A DNA stretch of 64,000 nt from Gnetum montanum. Lineage: Eukaryota > Streptophyta > Gnetopsida > Gnetales > Gnetaceae. Below, piece by piece: positions 58,610 through 64,000 of the stretch; the first letter of the stretch is position 1, and each line of letters starts with the position of its first letter. The position numbers and the translations under genes are program-made. The notes below the pieces were generated by a model, which was given only the letters and a program-made list of their open reading frames with translations, searched no databases and was not told the origin of the DNA. The stretch is from NCBI GenBank assembly GCA_015680685.1, contig MNCI01009376.1, positions 262,931 to 326,930 of the forward strand. The letters run 5' to 3'.

Positions 58610-61398
58610 ATGGCCCCGAAACGTGGACAACAGGAAGGTCCTGCTCAAGGTGGAAGTAAACGACCTAGGAGAGGTGAAGAACAAGTCCCTTCTAGACAAC
58701 ATGTAGAGTAGGAAGAATAATCCTTTAGCATTCATCAAGAGGACCCTCCTACCGTACAGTCCGAGCAAGCAGAAGGAGGAGCTGCTGTAGCGCTTGAACA
58801 GGGACAACATCTCACATTGCCCCAAGATTGTGTTCACGCTATCCACAAAAGGTCCACATTCACTGCAGTGATTGTGGAATTAAATTTTGAATCTTTTGTA
58901 GAGTTCACTCCCAAGGCTATTAGGGATCACCTCAAAGGATCTCCCTTATGGGCTACCCTCTTTGAAAGCGGTGCCCAGTACCTAGGGGAGACGTACCAAT
59001 TTTGGCACAATAGAGAACAAGGAACCACTGTTAATATTTGTGGCATGACAGTTGATTTCTCTGCATAGGCCATTTCAAAAGTATTAAACCTTCCAAATAC
59101 ATGGCCCAAGGTTGCTCAGTTGTCTACCCATTCAGACCCCGATGTGCAACGAGTTTGGTTGGAAAGGGCATATGGTAGGGACAAGACATTTGGAGAGTTG
59201 ATGACAAAAGAGAGGATCTATTTCAAAATTGGAACATATCACCTCTTCCCCATGAAGGGATTAAAAAGAATCTCAACATATGTGGCAAGAGGATGTGTAG
59301 TGTTGATGGGAAAGATTAATGCTAACCTGCCTCATTTATACTTGACGGAGATCCTAAGGCGGTTCGAGGAACGGAAGACAGGGAAGATGATATTTCCCTT
59401 CCCTTCCCTTATTAGGAAGCTATGCCGATGTGCTGGTATCAAGGGATACACTAATGATGTCCTTTGAAAAGCTCAAAATGCTTCATATGCTAAACTGGTA
59501 AAGCCACCAGCCGTAAGGAAAATCACTAGTGAGATGTTGGGACTAGAACAAGAAGAAGAACAGATGGCTGGACCAACTACAACTCAACTTGCAGGACCCA
59601 GCCAACTTCCAAGTACAGGACCAGCCAACAACAAGAAGCAGGGCCTAGCATGAACTAGGATCAACCACCTCCATCGTAAGATTACAGACCATCGATGAGC
59701 CACCTCAAGGCCATTGCTAAGACGGTTAGTTGGGGAAGTCATGATGATGCAAATCTCTTTTGCGTCATTGACGATGCCATACAACCCACGATTTCTTTGG
59801 ATCACACAAGGGGTGAAGTGTCCATCCATACAGGAGGAGGGAAGAGTATTTGGTCACAAAAGATCTCAGGAAATGCTGCATCTTTCCAAGTGCAATTAGA
59901 AACTGGTGAAGGGGCCATAGTGATGATCATGCAACACCAGGATGCAACGGGAGCCATAGAAGTGATCGCAGACCACATTAAAGAATCATTCAATGTATCT
60001 GTTGTACCACCGGTAGATCTCAAGGGAGCACGGGATGCTCAAACCTTGGCCGAAACCTCAATGACTCCTATGGAACATGAAGATGCGCTTGATCGATTGC
60101 TACAAATAGGACAAATAATGATGTACCTATTTGTCATCCCTCAAGATGTTACAACAATTCAATTAGACCTCATTTCCACTAAGGGGAAGTTGGTCTTAAT
60201 AGAAGTGAGGGCCGAGCATGCTGAAGTAGAGGTGCAGAAATTACCTGAAAAGCTCATGGCCCTATAAGCAGCACAACAGGACCCTTCGCAATTTGTTCCC
60301 GTAGACCAGCTGGACAATTTCAAAACTGAGCAACTAACTAAACTACTAATGGAGAATAAGAAGGTGGCAGAAGAAAAAGAGAAGGCTATTTGGGATGCCT
60401 TTGCAGCATAGGTATAAACTCATGCACATATCAACGCACTCAAAGCCTTACAGGAGGAAAAAATGTAGCTTGTTTCCAATAACCTTTGGTTGACCTCTAT
60501 GGAGAAGTAAAAGAATGTTCTTGAAGAAAATTTCCATCAGTTGAGAGAATAGTTCATCTGGGTTAACCAAGACATGAGCCATTTAGCTAGGGAGAATCGA
60601 ACCCTCTCAATGGAGGAGGTACGCACAATCCATCAAAAGACAGCTATCGAAATAAGCGCATGGAAAAATGAGGCTAAGCAACATGAAAAGCTAAAGGAGC
60701 ACTTTCGAGACCAGGTGGAGATGTACAAACAGATCCTTGAGAAGGAGATCCATATGGCCAAGGCCCACATCAATGCTATCAATGCACAACACACTAACTG
60801 GTGGGCCATATTGGACACATATGCATTAGCCCACCAGGTGAAAGTTAAGAACCAGGACTTGCAGATCCAAGATCTTACAAAATACATGGAGTTGGCAAAC
60901 CTGTGGTATGCCAACCTTGCCATGTTAATAGCAGGGTGTCTGAGAACAAAGCTCAAGCAAGAAGTAGCTACCACCTACATCAAATATGAAACAGAATTTG
61001 TAGAATGCAAGAAGATATTACAAAAACTGGAGATTGCAAATTTTGAACTTGAGGTGGTGAAGGCAAGCTACCAAGGAGAAAAAGGTATTGCAACAAATTT
61101 GGCTCGATGACTTGAAAATTTTCAAGAGTACAGAGACAAAGCCAAAGCCTATGAGGAGGAATGATAGGTATTTACAGCCTAGTATGTCAAGGAAAATCAA
61201 ATGTTTCTGCAACTACCCTACCCATGGGAAGCGCTGGCTCCATCAAATATCAGAACATTAGCATGGATGGCACAAGATCCCCAGACTGAAGAGGAGAAAC
61301 TCTAGGCCATACTTCAATGCCATCAAGCCCCAAGACCTGGAGCACAAGACAAAGGGAAAGCACCTATGGAGAAGCCACTGCCACCAGGAACTACATGA
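58610..61398 (+). pseudogene. Element F second ORF: Transposase_32-like domain and coiled coil, long form
   Basis: Starts MAPKRGQQEGPAQGGSKRPR, a basic start that could be a nuclear signal. Codons about 70-290 follow the pattern of the plant 'Transposase_32' domain: VELNFESFVEFTPKAIRDHL, YLGETYQFWHN, ICGMTVDFSA, WLERAYGRDKTFGELM, HLFPMKGLKRISTYVARGCV and FPFPSLIRKLCRCAGI. A middle part (59695-60267) is unrecognised. The C-terminal third is a Lys/Glu-rich coiled coil (60310-61150) ending QDKGKAPMEKPLPPGTT. Stops at about 58706, 58715, 59066 and 59465 and one frameshift between 59467 and 59695 inactivate it. It occupies the position of env-like ORFs in Athila elements but shows no membrane segments. 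Confidence 0.65.
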
Positions 61399-61577
61399 GT
61401 TCCACCAAGTTTGTAGCTGTAGCACATTCTTTATGTTGTGTCTCAATTTTTTTTGACTTCAAACTGCGACATAAATCCATTTTCACCATCCAATAATCTC
61501 GTACCTATCCACTGTGTAATCAATGGAGCTTGTTCTCACTATAACTTGAGGATGAGTTTTCATTCAGTCATGGGGTA

Positions 61578-62351
61578 TGATGAGTCACCATTTAGTCAAC
61601 CATGATATCGCAACCTATCTCCTCATCTATAAATAAGAGGTAGACAGTTCCGATAGGTAGTTCTTTAAAGTTAGTTTTGATTTTAGTTTTCATTTTTCCT
61701 CTCAACCCTTTTCCTCCAAATGTATGCCAACAATGTGGTGCTTGTAATTGTATGACATCCTTATTCAAGTGTGATGTACTTGGACATGCACATGATTGGA
61801 AATAAAGATTGAGATTACTTCATCATTGCAGCATTCACTTAGTTTAATTATTTATTTTATTATTATTTACTGCTTTCTTAGTTAATCTCTTCTCACCCTA
61901 AACTCCTGTTAAACACAGAATGAGTACGACTTGATTACGAGCATTTAAGTGTGACTACTTGGTAACCCAGTAGCATACCTAGGATCTACACTTGGTAATC
62001 CTAGTGGTAGTCATGCACAAAGTCCAAGATGTGTATGGATGATTGAGGAACGGATGCTCATTGCACTTAGGCTAGCTTAGATTCTCTCTCACCCTCTCTC
62101 TCTTAACTTAGTTAATATTATCTTTCATTGTCTTCATGAGTAGAATTAGCATAGAAACACATCATACACCTCATTCTGGACTAAACCATATGTGACAAAG
62201 TTAACACTAGTCGAGATGGGAAGACATTGAACTGCAACCTAAGGATAACTATCTTGATACCACAACTAGTCCATCTGCGGAGTTCAATCGGATCGTGTGT
62301 GAAATGCTCGTATTCATATGGTTGAGTGTAGGGGTACCTCACCACTCATCA
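61578..62351 (+). repeat. Element F 3' LTR with polypurine tract
   Basis: TCATGGGGTA (61568-61577) is the polypurine tract; the LTR begins TGATGAGTCACC and ends CCACTCATCA. TATAAATA lies at 61628-61635. It lacks part of the GATATC array kept in the 5' LTR. Confidence 0.9.
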
Positions 62352-62604
62352 AGTGTATGCCATGTGAAACTATTGGGGCACTAGCAGATCATCATGTGTA
62401 CCCTGCCTCCGATTGTTCATGGTATCGGACCTAGTCAATGAATCACTTTTATAAGAAGAAGGAGACATGATTGATTACTTGGTGTGCAGTCCTATTTTCT
62501 AGTGATTGTAGGATAGGTAACTTTAAGGGTTCATTCCAGCAATGGAAGAATTTCTTAAGTTCTAATTAGTGCACAAACAACAAAATGCCTAGCAATGGTG
62601 CCAA
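62352..62604 (-). other. Element E leader, gag start and tRNA-Asp primer site
   Basis: The minus strand reads TTGGCACCATTGCTAGGCA next to the 5' LTR (62587-62604), a mutated tRNA-Asp site. Gag starts near 62469 (MSPSSYKSDSLTRSD), parallel to MSSSHMSDSSLKSDR in element B, and is cut by element F at 62352. Confidence 0.65.
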
Positions 62605-63476
62605 TGATGAGTGGCGAGGTACCCCTACGCCCAACCATACGAATACGAGCGTTCACACACGATTCAATCGAACTCCGAGGATTAAGTACTTATGTGCCTA
62701 CACAAAATAAGGATGAGCTATGTAGTCATTGTCTTCCCAAGCTTACTTGTAAGGCACAATTGTATGATTAAGTAAACTTGACGTGTATGATTTTTATGTT
62801 TTTCTTTTATATTTTCTATCTTAGTCTCCTAAGTGTGTGCAATGAAAAGATTTAATTAACTAATGGTTTTTGTAACTCTAATGTGAATCAAATCCTAACA
62901 CCAACATCCTGAACCATTAGAGTTACACTCTCTAGACACATCCTGAACCAGTGTAACACTACTAGGATTACCAAACGCTAGTCATTATTGGGTTACCAAG
63001 TGTTCCACGTATGCTCGAAGTGGTCATGCTGAGTGTGCTAATTCATTGATAATTGATAATTCTATGGAAAGAACATTAATTAACTACTGAAAGCATCAAA
63101 TAATAGTAAACAACACTAAATGCAATAATTAAGCTATTCTAAATGTTGCAAGGTTTATAACAAAGTTCATCTTTATTTCCAGACACAAGGTGTGCTTAGG
63201 TACATAATGCTTGAATAAAGATTCATTCACTCTATGACTCCTACTGCAGGCACTTAGAAATAATTCTAACTCTAGAATAGAAAAACTACAAGAGTTCGAC
63301 TAAGGGATTGAAAAACTACTCCCAAACCAAGCACCTTTATCTCTTATTTATAGCCAATGAGATAGGTTCTGACATCACGTGTCTAATATCGCTTGGCCCA
63401 TCTGATATTGCATATCCTATATTGAAGGTCTGATATCAAGGGTCCAATATCGGGTCACTTATTTGGTGACTCATCA
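62605..63476 (-). repeat. Element E right (5') LTR
   Basis: Begins TGATGAGTGGCGAGG and ends GTGACTCATCA. The minus strand carries TATAAATA at 63345-63352 and GATATC-like words at 63372-63450. Its first 90 bases are clearly related to the inverted 3' ends of the C and F LTRs. Confidence 0.9.
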
Positions 63477-63481
63477 ATAAT

Positions 63482-64000
63482 GAATACTTGATGATTGACC
63501 ACTAGATTCAATATCAAGAAAATTTGAGACAACTACATTATCATCATCTTTAGAATCTACTAATTTAGTATCCATTTGATGTCTATGTTTCCTATTATTC
63601 TTTGCTTCCTTTATCTTAACTTTAGCTAGTGCTTCCTTTTTTTAGGATTTTCTTTAGAATTTTCTTTTTCTTGATCTTAATCTCTATTGGTCACAGAAGG
63701 CAATGCTTTAAACCAAGCTAAATGTTTTATAGAGACCAATGCTTCTTCTTCACTTTTTGGTATTCTAACGATTTCTCCATTAGCTAAATTTAACTATTTT
63801 TCTAATTGAATAGCCACATTAAATAAATTATTATAGGTTTCCAAATTTGGAGTCCTTCTTATCTATATTGAAATGCTTGTATTAATAGCATTTAGATAAG
63901 TTTTCCTAAGCATTTAATCTGATGACCTATACTATCTTTGAAATAATCCACAAATTTGTTGAAATTTAATATAAAATTATCTGACTGGCTCTTTAATTCC
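63482..64000 (-). pseudogene. Gypsy gag relic, upstream part of the 44140-46687 element
   Basis: The minus strand reads TPNLETYNNLFNVAIQLEK near 63800 and GEIVRIPKSEEEALVSIKH near 63750, typical of the end of a gypsy gag core, then a Lys/Glu-rich linker. It continues the element split by E and runs off the right edge. Confidence 0.5.

Larger units (their letters stand above)
55501..62351 (+). mobile_element. Element F: non-autonomous sister of element C, with a copied tRNA
   Basis: LTRs 55501-56302 and 61578-62351 are flanked by AGTGT (55496-55500 and 62352-62356), splitting gag of element E. Order: 5' LTR, complement of a complete tRNA-Asp at the primer site, C-terminal remnant of gag, noncoding region, internal promoter-like block, second ORF, polypurine tract, 3' LTR. 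Relative to element C about 1.8 kb of gag is gone, but the second ORF is longer. There is no pol. Confidence 0.9.
46693..63476 (-). mobile_element. Element E: Athila-like Ty3/gypsy retrotransposon
   Basis: LTRs 46693-47554 and 62605-63476 are flanked by ATAAT (46688-46692 and 63477-63481). Minus-strand order from the right: 5' LTR, tRNA-Asp primer site, gag start, [element F inserted], gag, protease, RT, RNase H, integrase, about 2 kb noncoding, polypurine tract, 3' LTR. Same family as element B. Without F the length is about 9.9 kb. It inserted into an older gypsy element of the same orientation. All domains are decayed. Confidence 0.9.

Noticed and set aside
58610-59467. Host gene captured intact in element F
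   Set aside because: The frame has several stops, occurs in two elements at the same internal position and resembles a transposon-associated plant domain, so it is treated as an element ORF.

Overview
This is plant nuclear DNA, almost entirely retrotransposon-derived, with one recognisable host gene. It is AT-rich, its CpGs look eroded, and its mobile elements are interrupted mainly by transition-type stop codons. The host gene is a chloroplast-type fructose-1,6-bisphosphatase with GT/AG introns. Gene scarcity, deep nesting and old LTR pairs fit a large-genome seed plant, perhaps a gymnosperm; that last point is inference only.

Layout. 1-249: end of an LTR. 395-5489: two gypsy integrase relics and LTRs of a family rich in AGATGTC/GACATCT words. 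5495-20759: element A (minus, 5-bp target duplication TAATG), with no gag/pol but an intronless CCR4-like nuclease pseudogene, a 5S rRNA-derived piece and a tRNA-like piece. Element B (9836-19863, minus, CTTGG), an Athila-like gag-pol element, is nested in A. 20765-21470: rest of the older gypsy LTR. 21690-32680: an L1-like LINE split by element C (24387-31553, plus, ATGCC). 33324-36697: the FBPase gene. 38049-40998: element D, a small LTR element without recognisable proteins (TTAAG). 41125-44130: copia gag relic, then a gypsy LTR and gag. 44140-46687 plus 63482-64000: a minus-strand gypsy relic split by element E (46693-63476, minus, ATAAT), itself split by element F (55501-62351, plus, AGTGT).

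How the parts relate. B and E are decayed autonomous gag-protease-RT-RNaseH-integrase elements primed by tRNA-Asp. C and F lack pol but share with B/E the LTR termini, primer-binding site, a variant Gag zinc knuckle, the post-integrase noncoding region and the polypurine tract. They carry a different second ORF: a domain resembling the plant 'Transposase_32' family followed by a long coiled coil, behind what looks like its own TATA promoter. They look like a non-autonomous partner family of B/E.

The most striking single observation is in F. Directly after the 5' LTR the element holds the complement of a whole mature tRNA-Asp including its CCA end, joined to the 3' part of gag. This is readable as reverse transcription running through the entire primer tRNA followed by a microhomology jump. 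All coordinates of degenerate domains are approximate; LTR ends with matching target duplications are exact to the base.
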